Source of the DNA: Sphingomonas sp.
Lineage (GTDB): Bacteria > Pseudomonadota > Alphaproteobacteria > Sphingomonadales > Sphingomonadaceae
Direction of reading: 5' to 3'
Length of the DNA stretch: 64,000 nucleotides
Assembly: GCF_025353885.1 (NCBI RefSeq)
Contig: NZ_JANXNX010000113.1
Span: 18,951 to 82,950 of the forward strand
A model generated the notes under the pieces. That model was not told the DNA's origin. It searched no databases and saw only the letters and a program-made list of their open reading frames with translations. Positions 16,853-24,796 of the stretch are shown here, one piece after another. Every line of letters begins with the position of its first letter. The stretch's first letter is position 1. The position numbers and the translations under genes are program-made.

Positions 16853-17284
16853 ATGCTTCAGGAGTTCAAGGCATTTGTCACTCGCGGCAACGTGCTCGAC
16901 CTCGCCGTTGCTGTCATCATTGGCGCGGCTTTTGGCAAGATCGTGACTTCGCTGACCGACGACATCATCATGCCGATCATCGGCAAGCTGCTCGGGGGAC
17001 TGGATTTCTCGAGCTACTTTCTCGTTCTGGGTAAAATACCAGCAAACTACGTAGGATCGCCGACCGACTATGCCGCACTGAAAAAGGCGGGCGTCGCGCT
17101 GCTCGGCTATGGCCAGTTCATTACCCAGGCGGTCAATTTCGTGATCGTCGCCTTTATCATCTTCCTGCTGGTACGCGCCGCGGTCAAAGTCATGAGATTC
17201 GAAGCTGTTGTCGCTGGCGACCCTGCCGACGTCGCATTGCTGAAGGAAATCCGCGACGAACTGCGCGCCCGTCCGAAAACTTAG
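16853..17284 (+). CDS. mscL: Large-conductance mechanosensitive channel MscL
   Basis: 143 aa channel that opens on membrane tension to release solutes during osmotic downshock. It shows MLQEFKAFVTRGNVLDLAVA, TM1 (VIIGAAFGKIVTSL), the DDIIMP motif, a periplasmic loop of normal size, TM2 (NFVIVAFIIFLLVRAAVKVM) and a C-terminal helix (LLKEIRDELRA). The ATG at 16853 follows GGGGA; a TTG one codon earlier is less likely. Divergent from lemA. Confidence 0.95.
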   Translation: MLQEFKAFVTRGNVLDLAVAVIIGAAFGKIVTSLTDDIIMPIIGKLLGGLDFSSYFLVLGKIPANYVGSPTDYAALKKAGVALLGYGQFITQAVNFVIVAFIIFLLVRAAVKVMRFEAVVAGDPADVALLKEIRDELRARPKT

Positions 17285-17309
17285 GCGTCCGAGGACTTAA
17301 GCGGACGCC
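17284..17309. terminator. Hairpin between convergent mscL and Rrf2 gene
   Basis: GGCGTCCG and CGGACGCC form a perfect 8-bp stem with a 10-base loop. It begins on the last base of the mscL stop and ends 7 bases before the Rrf2 stop, so it could end both transcripts. No T-tract on either strand. Confidence 0.5.
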
Positions 17310-17316
17310 GGCGGGT

Positions 17317-17748
17317 TCAGGCGGCCGCCAGTTCCTGGGCAGTGGCGCCGGCCAGGCTGGTGCCATCCAGGATCCGCGCCGTATCGTCACGGACGATCAT
17401 CATGGCCCGGCGGATGGCGCAATCGGTCTCGCTCCGGCAGTCGTTGCACCGTTTGTAGGCTGTACGACTGACACAGGGGACTAGCGCCAATGGCCCCTCG
17501 ATCGTGCGAATGATGTCACCGAACGAAATCAGATGGGCAGGCCGGGCAAGGTGAAATCCGCCGGCCTTTCCCCGCGTCGACAGAACAAAACCCGCGTTGC
17601 GCAGTTCGCCGAGGATAATTTCAAGAAACTTGCGCGGAATCACTGCTTCGGTAGCGATCCGGCTCATCGGGACCGGGGGGCCTCCCGCCTGCTCACCGGC
17701 GAGGACGAGCATGGCGCGCAGGGCGTAACGGGAGCGTTGCGTCAACAT
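17317..17748 (-). CDS. Rrf2 family transcriptional regulator with Fe-S cysteines
   Basis: 143 aa. N-terminal winged helix (MLTQRSRYALRAMLVLAGEQ ... IPRKFLEIILGELRNAGFV, then STRGKAGGFHLARP wing). Cysteines at residues 92, 101, 104 and 110 (PCVS, RCNDC, TDCA) occupy the region that binds an Fe-S cluster in IscR, RirA and NsrR. The start at 17748 has GAGG seven bases upstream; the longer frame to 17820 is not supported. Divergent from the tmRNA gene. Could sense iron, redox state or NO; targets unknown. Confidence 0.88.
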   Translation of the reverse strand: MLTQRSRYALRAMLVLAGEQAGGPPVPMSRIATEAVIPRKFLEIILGELRNAGFVLSTRGKAGGFHLARPAHLISFGDIIRTIEGPLALVPCVSRTAYKRCNDCRSETDCAIRRAMMIVRDDTARILDGTSLAGATAQELAAA

Positions 17749-17840
17749 GGATGACCTCATAGCGCCTTCGATATGAACGGCAAGTTGCGGGCGGTTCGCC
17801 ATGCCATCGACAGCGGGCACTTTTCATTCGGAAAATCGGG

Positions 17841-18210
17841 GCTATATTGAACGGGTCGGGGTTTCGGCCCTGAATATGGCGATAAATGATGCCGTGAAAT
17901 AGATGCAGCGGACCCGGGGGCGGTACCCGGCGGCTCCACCAAAATCAGCTTCCTCGGCTGATCCTGATGGGGCCGAACTAGGATCGACGTGTATTGAAAG
18001 ACGGTATTTTTGCCAGGCCTGAATGCGCCTTAAAACCGTTCAAAACGATAAGTGCCAACGATAACGAGGTACTCGCAATCGCTGCATAACAGAGTCCTTC
18101 TGGGATAATGTTATGAAGTGTTAGCGCGGTTCGGGCCGCACCGGGCAACAGAAGCGGAAACCGGCGGTACGGGGAGCACCGAGCAACAGAAGCTCCCCAC
18201 TTGATTGCCG
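17841..18210 (+). ncRNA. ssrA: Transfer-messenger RNA, circularly permuted two-piece (alpha type)
   Basis: The acceptor piece comes first, ending GGCGGCTCC-ACCA at 17940, with a T-arm-like CCGGG-loop-CCCGG just before. After a 28-base spacer the coding piece starts at 17969 with GGGGCCGAACTAGGATCGACG. GGGGCCG pairs with CGGCTCC as a 7-bp acceptor stem (one G-U). A P2 helix can form between ACGGTATT (18001-18008) and GATGCCGT (17888-17895). The tag frame GCC...TAA at 18054-18089 encodes ANDNEVLAIAA, ending in the AA expected for proteolysis. Two similar pseudoknot-like blocks with GCAACAGAAGC follow (about 18141-18195). Outer ends are approximate. Confidence 0.92.
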
Positions 18211-18304
18211 AAATCGTCCGGGTTACGGAACTAGCGGCAGCTTCGGGAATTGTTGCGTTCTGGAAGCTTGCGCGGGACGCCAGCCTAAACAGGAAGGATT
18301 TTTA

Positions 18305-18559
18305 ATGAAGAACCGTATTTTGACGAGCGTTGCGATTGCCGGTCTGATTGCTCTGGGTGCTTGCAACAAGAAGGAAACACCAGCGGCGCAGAACGTTGCC
18401 GACAGCTATGAGAATGTTGCTGACAACATTGAGGAAGCTGCCGATAACGCCGTGACCGACAACGGCGAGGAAGCGCTTCAGAATCAGGCTGACGCTGTAC
18501 GCGCGACTGGCGACAACAAGGCCGACGCTATTGATGCGGCTGCAAAGAACAAGATGTAA
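18305..18559 (+). CDS. Small lipoprotein of unknown function
   Basis: 84 aa with an excellent site (AGGAAGGA) before the ATG. Signal peptide with lipobox ALGAC (Cys at about residue 20), then CNKKETPAAQNVADS and an acidic, Ala/Asn-rich helical body (YENVADNIEEAADNAV, ALQNQADAVRATGDNKADAI). The whole mature part looks like one amphipathic helix with heptad-like Ala spacing. No family assigned; small Ala-rich lipoproteins of this kind are common in sphingomonads. A strong terminator follows. Confidence 0.85.
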   Translation: MKNRILTSVAIAGLIALGACNKKETPAAQNVADSYENVADNIEEAADNAVTDNGEEALQNQADAVRATGDNKADAIDAAAKNKM

Positions 18560-18590
18560 ATCGAGTTAGCCTAGGGCCTGAGCCAAGGAC

Positions 18591-18633
18591 AAGCCGCGGA
18601 GTAGCCTCATATAGGCTATTTCGCGGCTTTTTT
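18591..18633 (+). terminator. Rho-independent terminator
   Basis: AAGCCGCG ... CGCGGCTT with an inner TAGCCT-CATAT-AGGCTA stem, followed by TTTTTT. It closes the small lipoprotein gene and lies 32 bp before the convergent kinase stop. Confidence 0.9.
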
Positions 18634-18665
18634 ATGTCCGCCGTCGGTACCATTGGCGCAAGTGT

Positions 18666-19667
18666 TTAGGTCGTCAGCGCAAGAACTGCCTGTGTGCCCG
18701 AACCGCCTCTCAGCGAAAACTGACCGTTCATCTGCCGCGCAAGCGTGGTTGCGATGCGCAGGCCAAGGCTGTCGGTCTTGGCGATGTCAAATCCCTCGGG
18801 CAGGCCATGGCCATTGTCCGTCACGCTCACTTCTAGCCGCTGCCCCGTTTGCGCGATGCGGACGTCGATCCTGCCCCCGCGTCCATCGGCAAAACCATGT
18901 TCAATGGCATTGGCTACCGCCTCAGCCACAATCAGCGCCGCCGGAATGGCCGCATCGGGTTCAATCTTCGGTTCACCCTCGGCCGTCACAACGATCGAAA
19001 CATCGCTGCGACCGCTGGCGTCCAACACGTCGTCGCACAGGCGTGACAACAGGTGATCAAGACCGAGCGCCGCGCCGTTGGGATCATAGAGCGCCCGGCT
19101 AATGCGCCCGATCGTCGCCAGCCTGCGCGTCGCCTCATCCAGCGCTGCGGCGGCATCGGGATCCTTGATCGTACGTCGCTGGAGCGAAAGGAGCCCTGCG
19201 GCGACCTGCAGGTTGTTCGAAACACGATGCTGCAGCTCGTTGAACATGACTCCGCGACTGGCGGCGAGCGCCTCGCTCTTGCCACGTTCGCGAATCAGTG
19301 CTCCGTAGGCGGCCTGCATCAGGCTGATTACAGCCAGTTCGGTGCCGACGACAAAAACATAGAGCAACATCGCGGCGATCGACCCGGCGTTGACTGCATA
19401 ACCAGCGGCGGGCGCAATGAAGAACCACCATGCCGACATGCCGCTTAGCAGTCCGGCGAGTACGCCGTTGCGTACCCCGAACAGAAATCCCGACAGGATG
19501 ACTGCAGGAAAAAAAGTGACATAGGGGAAACCCGGCGGAATAAGATGATCGACGGCAAAGCGGATACCCAGGCTTGTTCCAACCAGGGCCAAAGTTCCGA
19601 GGGTTTGCGTCACTGGCATGTGGCGCCAAAGCGGGAGACCCGCTATCAATTTCTCACTTTTACCCAT
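18666..19667 (-). CDS. Sensor histidine kinase, HisKA_2/HWE type with DUF4118-like membrane domain
   Basis: 333 aa from the chosen ATG (19667, GGGAA five bases upstream); an in-frame ATG at 19727 would add 20 residues but has no ribosome-binding site. Residues about 10-120 form three to four TM helices (GTLALVGTSLGIRFAVDHL, FPAVILSGFLFG, LLYVFVVGTELAVISLM) like DUF4118. The phospho-acceptor His is in FNELQHRVSNNLQVAAGLL, typical of HisKA_2. The ATPase domain has EAVANAIEHGF, VTDNGHGLPEGF and DSLGLRIATTLARQ. No response regulator is adjacent, so it is an orphan kinase, perhaps feeding the PhyR/general stress system as many HisKA_2 kinases do (inference). Confidence 0.88.
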   Translation of the reverse strand: MGKSEKLIAGLPLWRHMPVTQTLGTLALVGTSLGIRFAVDHLIPPGFPYVTFFPAVILSGFLFGVRNGVLAGLLSGMSAWWFFIAPAAGYAVNAGSIAAMLLYVFVVGTELAVISLMQAAYGALIRERGKSEALAASRGVMFNELQHRVSNNLQVAAGLLSLQRRTIKDPDAAAALDEATRRLATIGRISRALYDPNGAALGLDHLLSRLCDDVLDASGRSDVSIVVTAEGEPKIEPDAAIPAALIVAEAVANAIEHGFADGRGGRIDVRIAQTGQRLEVSVTDNGHGLPEGFDIAKTDSLGLRIATTLARQMNGQFSLRGGSGTQAVLALTT

Positions 19668-19794
19668 GCGATTTCCCAGCCGATGCGCAAGCGCAATGTC
19701 CACCGACGGTGCGCCATGCTGTTGCATACATGCGACAGGGGGTTGGCTAAAAGAGTTTTTTTATCCGTTTGATAACGTTCAAGCTGTTGATAAC

Positions 19795-19825
19795 CAAAGA
19801 AAGGGGCCGCACTGCTGCGGCCCCT
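19795..19825 (-). terminator. Rho-independent terminator of pnp
   Basis: Perfect 9-bp stem AGGGGCCGC / GCGGCCCCT with a 6-base loop, followed on the minus strand by TTTCTTT. It starts 25 bp after the pnp stop. Confidence 0.88.
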
Positions 19826-19849
19826 CAATTATATCATCGACTCAAAACA

Positions 19850-22243
19850 TCAGTCGTCGCGGGTCAGGAAAGCCGGAGCAAATTCTGGTGCCGGTCCGTT
19901 GTCATCGTCCTGCTTGGCGCGACCACCGCTGTAACCACCAGCGCCTTCGGCGCGAGGCGCACGATCGCCACTGCCTTCGCGACGGGGACCGCGATCGCCG
20001 CCGCCTTCGCCGCGCCCGCCACCATCACGTCCGCCGCCATCACGACGGGGACCACGACCACCATCGCCATCGCGGCGCGGGCCACGATCCGAACGCTCTG
20101 GACGATCTCCGCGAGGACGCTCTTCGCGGGCCGGACGAGTATCTTCCAGTTCGGCACCGGTTTCCTGATCGACGACGCGCATTGACAGGCGAACCTTGCC
20201 GCGCGGATCGATCTCGAGCACCTTGACCTTTACGGCCTGGCCCTCCTTCAGAACATCGGTGACCTTCTCGGTGCGCTCGTTACGGATTTCCGAGACGTGG
20301 ACGAGACCGTCCTTGCCACCCATGAAGTTTACGAAGGCGCCGAAATCGACCATGTTGACGACCTTGCCGTCGTAAACCTTGCCGACTTCCGCTTCCTGCG
20401 TGATGCCGAGGATCCACTGACGCGCTGCCTCAATCTGCGCCACGTCCGACGAGCTGATCTTGATCAGGCCCTCATCGTCGATGTCGACCTTGGCACCGGT
20501 TGCCGCGACGATTTCGCGAATAACCTTGCCGCCGGTGCCGATGACTTCGCGAATTTTCGCCTTGTCGATCTGTAACGTCTCGATACGCGGTGCGTGAGCC
20601 GAAAGCTCGGTGCGCGTGCTGTCGAGAGCCTTGGCCATTTCGCCCAGGATGTGCGTGCGACCTTCAGCCGCCTGCTTCAGGGCCTGGCGCATGATTTCTT
20701 CGGTGATGCCGGCAATCTTGATGTCCATTTGCATCGTGGTGATGCCCTCGGACGTGCCTGCGACCTTGAAATCCATGTCGCCCAGATGATCTTCGTCGCC
20801 CAGGATGTCGCTGATGACAGCGAAATCCTTGCCTTCCAGGATCAGGCCCATCGCGATCCCCGAAACTGGGCGCTTCAACGGCACGCCAGCATCCATCATC
20901 GACAGCGAACCGCCGCAGACAGTTGCCATCGACGACGACCCATTGCTCTCCGTAATGTCGGACAGCACGCGGATCGTGTAGGGGAATTCGTCCTTCGACG
21001 GCAGCACCGGATGCAGCGCCCGCCAAGCGAGCTTGCCATGGCCGATTTCGCGACGCCCGGGGGCACCGAAACGACCGACTTCACCAACCGAATAGGGAGG
21101 GAAGTTATAGTGCAGCATAAAGTTCGAATAGCTCAGGCCACCCAGGCCGTCGATCATCTGCTCGGCGTCCTTGGTGCCAAGTGTGGTCGTGCATATCGAC
21201 TGGGTCTCGCCGCGCGTGAACAGTGCCGAACCATGCGTGCGGGGCAGGAAGCCCACGATCGCTTCGATCGGACGGATCTGCGTGGTGGTGCGACCGTCTA
21301 TCCGCTGGCCGTCTTTCAGAATGGCGGTACGGACGATTTCGGCTTCGAGCTTCTTAACGAGCTTGCTGGCGGCCATCTGGTCCTGCGGCGTAGCATCGGC
21401 AAACGCTGCCTTCGCCTTGGCGCGGGCTTCGTTCAGCGCCGACGAACGCTGCGACTTGTCGGTCAGCTTGTAGGCAGCGATGATGTCCTTGCCAATCAGC
21501 TTTTTCAGCTTGGTCTTGGCTTCGGTCAGGTCGGCCTGCGGGGCCATTGCCCAAGGCTCTTTGGCGGCCTGCTCGGCGAGATCAATGATTGCGCCAATGA
21601 CCGTCTGGATACCGCGATGCGCAAACATGACGGCTTCGAGCATGACTTCTTCCGAAAGCTCCTTGGCTTCCGATTCGACCATCATCACGGCGTCGTGCGT
21701 GCCGGCAACGACCAGATCCAGATCACCAGCGGCAACCTGCTCGTCGGTCGGGTTAAGGATATATTCACCCTCGACATAGCCGACGCGGGCTGCGGCGATC
21801 GGGCCCATGAACGGCACGCCCGACAGCGTGAGGGCTGCGGATGCCGCAACCATCGCCAGAACATCGGGTTCGTTGACGCCATCATACGACATGACCTGAC
21901 AGATCACGTTGATTTCGTTATAGAAACCTTCTGGAAACAACGGGCGGATCGGACGGTCGATGAGGCGGGAAACAAGCGTTTCCTTCTCGGTCGCGCCACG
22001 CTCACGCTTGAAGAAGCCGCCGGGAATACGACCCGCCGACGAGAATTTTTCCTGATAGTGGACGGTCAGTGGAAAGAAGTCCTGGCCTTCCTTCACCGAG
22101 CGTGCGGCCGTCACTGCGCAAAGCACCACCGTTTCGCCAAGCGTTGCCATGACGGCACCATCGGCCTGCCGCGCGACGCGACCGGTCTCGAGCTTGAGGG
22201 TCTGTCCGCCCCACTCGACTTCTACTGTTTTCATGTTGAACAT
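19850..22243 (-). CDS. pnp: Polyribonucleotide nucleotidyltransferase
   Basis: PNPase, 797 aa, a phosphorolytic 3'-5' exoribonuclease and degradosome partner. Two RNase PH cores ([20 protein letters not shown] at the start; [18 protein letters not shown] and [20 protein letters not shown] in the second), KH domain ([18 protein letters not shown]) and S1 domain ([20 protein letters not shown]). The last 100 residues are an unusually long Arg/Gly/Asp-rich tail ([17 protein letters not shown] and similar), likely RNA binding. AGAAGGAA precedes the ATG. It follows rpsO, the conserved order. Confidence 0.96.
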   Translation of the reverse strand: MFNMKTVEVEWGGQTLKLETGRVARQADGAVMATLGETVVLCAVTAARSVKEGQDFFPLTVHYQEKFSSAGRIPGGFFKRERGATEKETLVSRLIDRPIRPLFPEGFYNEINVICQVMSYDGVNEPDVLAMVAASAALTLSGVPFMGPIAAARVGYVEGEYILNPTDEQVAAGDLDLVVAGTHDAVMMVESEAKELSEEVMLEAVMFAHRGIQTVIGAIIDLAEQAAKEPWAMAPQADLTEAKTKLKKLIGKDIIAAYKLTDKSQRSSALNEARAKAKAAFADATPQDQMAASKLVKKLEAEIVRTAILKDGQRIDGRTTTQIRPIEAIVGFLPRTHGSALFTRGETQSICTTTLGTKDAEQMIDGLGGLSYSNFMLHYNFPPYSVGEVGRFGAPGRREIGHGKLAWRALHPVLPSKDEFPYTIRVLSDITESNGSSSMATVCGGSLSMMDAGVPLKRPVSGIAMGLILEGKDFAVISDILGDEDHLGDMDFKVAGTSEGITTMQMDIKIAGITEEIMRQALKQAAEGRTHILGEMAKALDSTRTELSAHAPRIETLQIDKAKIREVIGTGGKVIREIVAATGAKVDIDDEGLIKISSSDVAQIEAARQWILGITQEAEVGKVYDGKVVNMVDFGAFVNFMGGKDGLVHVSEIRNERTEKVTDVLKEGQAVKVKVLEIDPRGKVRLSMRVVDQETGAELEDTRPAREERPRGDRPERSDRGPRRDGDGGRGPRRDGGGRDGGGRGEGGGDRGPRREGSGDRAPRAEGAGGYSGGRAKQDDDNGPAPEFAPAFLTRDD

Positions 22244-22397
22244 TTATATTCCTTCTGACCCGACTGCCCGATGCTGCGGGGGCCTGTAATGGCAGACATC
22301 CGGTCTGCGAGCGGTGCGGGCACTGATATGGCCCTGATGCTGCCCGCCGAATTGCGGGACTTGTCGTTCCTCATGTTCCCGACAGAGACCGGGACAC

Positions 22398-22424
22398 GAA
22401 AAAGGCCCCGAAACGGGGCCTTTT
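22398..22424 (-). terminator. Terminator/attenuator between rpsO and pnp
   Basis: AAAAGGCCCCG-TTT-CGGGGCCTTTTT on the minus strand: 7-bp GC stem flanked by A and T runs, immediately after the rpsO stop. In many bacteria rpsO-pnp has such a partial terminator and processing site. Confidence 0.9.
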
Positions 22425-22425
22425 G

Positions 22426-22695
22426 TTACTTGCGAAGACCAAGCTTCGTAATGAGTGCGGTATAACGCTCGTTGTCGATGCGCTTCAAATAGTCGAGCAG
22501 CGAACGACGCTTGTTGACCAGCATGAGAAGTCCGCGACGCGAATGGTTGTCCTTCTTGTGCGTCTTGAAATGCTCGGTCAGGTTGATGATGCGCGTTGTG
22601 ATGATCGCAACTTGGACTTCAGGCGAACCCGTATCACCCTCGGCGCGGGCATGTTCTGCAATGACTTCGGTCTTGCGTTCTGCAGTGATCGTCAA
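22426..22695 (-). CDS. rpsO: 30S ribosomal protein S15
   Basis: 89 aa, normal length. Begins [20 protein letters not shown] and has GSPEVQVAI, the conserved [19 protein letters not shown] and [11 protein letters not shown]. The start codon is TTG, overlapping the truB stop (TTGA), with AAGGAAG six bases upstream. This implies translation coupled to truB; S15 also represses its own mRNA in other bacteria. Confidence 0.96.
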   Translation of the reverse strand: MTITAERKTEVIAEHARAEGDTGSPEVQVAIITTRIINLTEHFKTHKKDNHSRRGLLMLVNKRRSLLDYLKRIDNERYTALITKLGLRK

Positions 22696-23615
22696 ATGTC
22701 TTCCTTCGCGACATCGGGTTGGATGTTGAAGCCACGCACGACCCGGATTTCACCGAAAATGACCTCCACCAGCGCGACCGGCGTAGCGCCGTCGTTCGCA
22801 AGATAGGGGCCGTCGTTTGTGGGGATCCCGGTCAACACGCGCCCCTGTCGGAGTGCGGCTGCCTGCGCCGGTGTAACGGGTAGAGCCGGGATGTCGTCCA
22901 GCCCCGCCGTCAATGGCAGGATCACGTCTTCAAGTGTATTGTCCCTAGCGATTACGTCCAGATTGTCCAGCTTAATCGCGTTTTCGAGGGTGAAGGGCCC
23001 GGCTGTCGTGCGACGGAGCATCGTGACGTGTCCGACTGTGCCCAACGCCACCGCAATATCGCGGGCAAGCGATCGGATATAGGTGCCCTTTGAAACATTG
23101 GCGGTCAGGGTGACCCCAGAGTCGCTCATGTGCCCGATGCCCAGCGCATGGACCGTGATCGCCCGCGTTTTCAGCACGACCTCTTTACCAGCGCGCGCCA
23201 GAGCATAGGCCCGTTTGCCATCAACCTTAAGCGCCGAATACGCAGGTGGCATTTGCTCGATAGGCCCGGTAAATTGCGCGAGAATTGCGGCCACCTCGTT
23301 CAACGTGGGCCGCACGTCGGAAGTGGCAACTACAACCCCCTCGCCATCAAGCGTATCGGTCTGCGTTCCGAAGCCGATCGTGAAATCATAGGTTTTGCTG
23401 GCGTCCAGCATTCGCCCCGCCAGCTTCGTCGCCTCACCAAGCGCAATCGGCAGCACGCCCGTCGCCAGCGGATCGAGGGTCCCGCCGTGGCCGACCTTGA
23501 CCTTGCCATGCCCACCCTCCCGCAGCGCCCGTTTGACCCAGCTCACCGCCGTCGTGGACCCCAGCCCAAGCGGCTTGTCGATGATCAGCCAGCCGTTCAA
23601 AACAGGGGCGGGCAT
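22692..23615 (-). CDS. truB: tRNA pseudouridine(55) synthase
   Basis: 307 aa; makes the T-loop pseudouridine of tRNAs. Contains [14 protein letters not shown], the catalytic [17 protein letters not shown] (Asp48 region), [37 protein letters not shown] and a PUA-like C-terminal domain. The ATG overlaps by one base (TGATG) the stop of the restored vapC frame, suggesting that vapBC was inserted cleanly into this operon. Confidence 0.95.
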   Translation of the reverse strand: MPAPVLNGWLIIDKPLGLGSTTAVSWVKRALREGGHGKVKVGHGGTLDPLATGVLPIALGEATKLAGRMLDASKTYDFTIGFGTQTDTLDGEGVVVATSDVRPTLNEVAAILAQFTGPIEQMPPAYSALKVDGKRAYALARAGKEVVLKTRAITVHALGIGHMSDSGVTLTANVSKGTYIRSLARDIAVALGTVGHVTMLRRTTAGPFTLENAIKLDNLDVIARDNTLEDVILPLTAGLDDIPALPVTPAQAAALRQGRVLTGIPTNDGPYLANDGATPVALVEVIFGEIRVVRGFNIQPDVAKEDI

Positions 23616-24003
23616 CAGCGTAGATGTTCGACCGAGACGGGAGAGGCGGCCCCGGCGTCCTTTTTCATGCCGCGATCAAAGGTGTGAAATCCCTCGTGCG
23701 CCTGTGCTTCGATCAAATGGATCATGTCCGCGAATCCTCCCCCAGACGATAGCGGTCAAGCGCCCAGAGCGCGTCTTCGGGCGTCACCACAACGTTCATT
23801 TTCATTGTCGCATCCAGCGCTTCGCCAATCATCATCCGTGAAAATCGATATCGCGCGCTGAGTAGCCAGACCAGTTCCATCCAAACCGACAGGCTGACAT
23901 AGACGCCGCCACGAATTACATCGTTTGCAATGAGCGTCTGCTCGTCATCGTCGTTCAAGATAAAACGCGCAAGAATATTGGTATCGACCGCACGCACGTT
24001 CAA
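23615..24003 (-). pseudogene. vapC: VapC-type PIN-domain toxin, frameshifted
   Basis: The first frame gives 93 aa: AVDTNILARFILNDDDEQ (first PIN Asp), VYVSLSVWMELVWLLSARYR and ALWALDRYRLGEDSRT, then stop. From the same point another frame continues FADMIHLIEAQAHEGF-HTFDRGMKK ... VEHLR, exactly the missing C-terminal half with the FAD and TFD acidic residues. Adding one base at about 23750 (GATTC to GATTTC) restores GEDFADMI and a normal 129-aa PIN protein ending at 23615. The start is TTG (24003) or GTG (23997). Either an inactivated toxin or a sequencing error. Confidence 0.85.
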
Positions 24004-24045
24004 ATACCGGACACGACCGGGGGGCGCGGGCAGTCGAAAGCCATT

Positions 24046-24318
24046 CTAATACCGATCGCTCGTCCGAAACATCTCGTCGATCGCGTCTTTGTCTTCTTGC
24101 GCCGAATAGCGTGGCCCGGCATATTTTACGCGCTCCCGGATTCGCGCTGTCGCTTCCTCAAAGGTGAGTTTTTGCGTCGGCGACGCTCGCCGAAACGTAA
24201 CCGAATCCGCAGTTTCGATGATTTCCAGCGGGGTGCCGGTTTCCAGACGCAAACGGTCGCGGATGTCCTTTGGGATAACAACCTGCCCCTTGGACGATAT
24301 TCGCGATTGCATGTCCAT
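24046..24318 (-). CDS. vapB: VapB-type antitoxin, AbrB/MazE fold
   Basis: About 90 aa. N-terminal swapped-hairpin DNA-binding domain MQSRISSKGQVVIPKDIRDR with LRLETGTPLEIIETADSVTF, then a toxin-binding tail (KLTFEEATARIRERVKYAG ... DEMFRTSDRY). The longer frame back to 24432 lies inside rbfA and is rejected; ATGs at 24318 and 24312 are both possible, without a good ribosome-binding site. It sits 42 bp before vapC and 31 bp behind rbfA, probably autoregulated. Confidence 0.83.
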   Translation of the reverse strand: MDMQSRISSKGQVVIPKDIRDRLRLETGTPLEIIETADSVTFRRASPTQKLTFEEATARIRERVKYAGPRYSAQEDKDAIDEMFRTSDRY

Positions 24319-24349
24319 CACGGTAAAATGCGTCTTACCACGCATGCCG

Positions 24350-24751
24350 TCAATCCGGAACCGCATCCTTGGCCAAATCCTGAGCAACCTTCGGCGCGCG
24401 CAGAAGTGTATCGATGTGACTGCCTTCGTCAAAGCTCTCGTCCGCTAGGAACTTCAGTTTGGCCGCATATTTACTGTTCACCGCCTGCGCGACCGCCTTT
24501 TGCAGATAGGCGGTATTCGTCCGGAGAGCCTTGATAACCGCTTCTTCCTCACGCCCCAGCAGCGGCTTTACGAACACCGTCGCATGTCGCAGGTCTGGCG
24601 ACATCCGCACTTCGGTAACGCTGACCATATGCGTGTCGAGCGTCGCATCGTGCACATCCCCGCGCGCGAGGATTGCCGACAGCGCATGACGCACCGATTC
24701 GCCGACACGAAGCAGGCGGACCGACCGCGTTTCGGGCGTTGTGTTCTTCAT
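24350..24751 (-). CDS. rbfA: Ribosome-binding factor A
   Basis: 133 aa, KH-like fold that helps 30S maturation and 16S 5' end processing. Recognisable by [39 protein letters not shown] and the C-terminal [29 protein letters not shown] precedes the ATG. A hairpin separates it from infB; the order infB-rbfA-truB is conserved apart from the vapBC insertion. Confidence 0.94.
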   Translation of the reverse strand: MKNTTPETRSVRLLRVGESVRHALSAILARGDVHDATLDTHMVSVTEVRMSPDLRHATVFVKPLLGREEEAVIKALRTNTAYLQKAVAQAVNSKYAAKLKFLADESFDEGSHIDTLLRAPKVAQDLAKDAVPD

Positions 24752-24764
24752 GATCTCCCTCTCG

Positions 24765-24790
24765 AGCCCTCTTCCCGAAGAAAGAGGGCT
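24765..24790. repeat. Hairpin in the infB-rbfA gap
   Basis: AGCCCTCTT and AAGAGGGCT arms around a short loop (CCCGAAGA). No T-run on the minus strand, so probably an mRNA processing or REP-like element rather than a terminator. Confidence 0.5.
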
Positions 24791-24796
24791 GCCACG

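Noticed and set aside
20594..22258. 554-codon open frame on the plus strand opposite pnp
   Set aside because: It is the shadow of pnp; PNPase motifs and operon context are on the minus strand.
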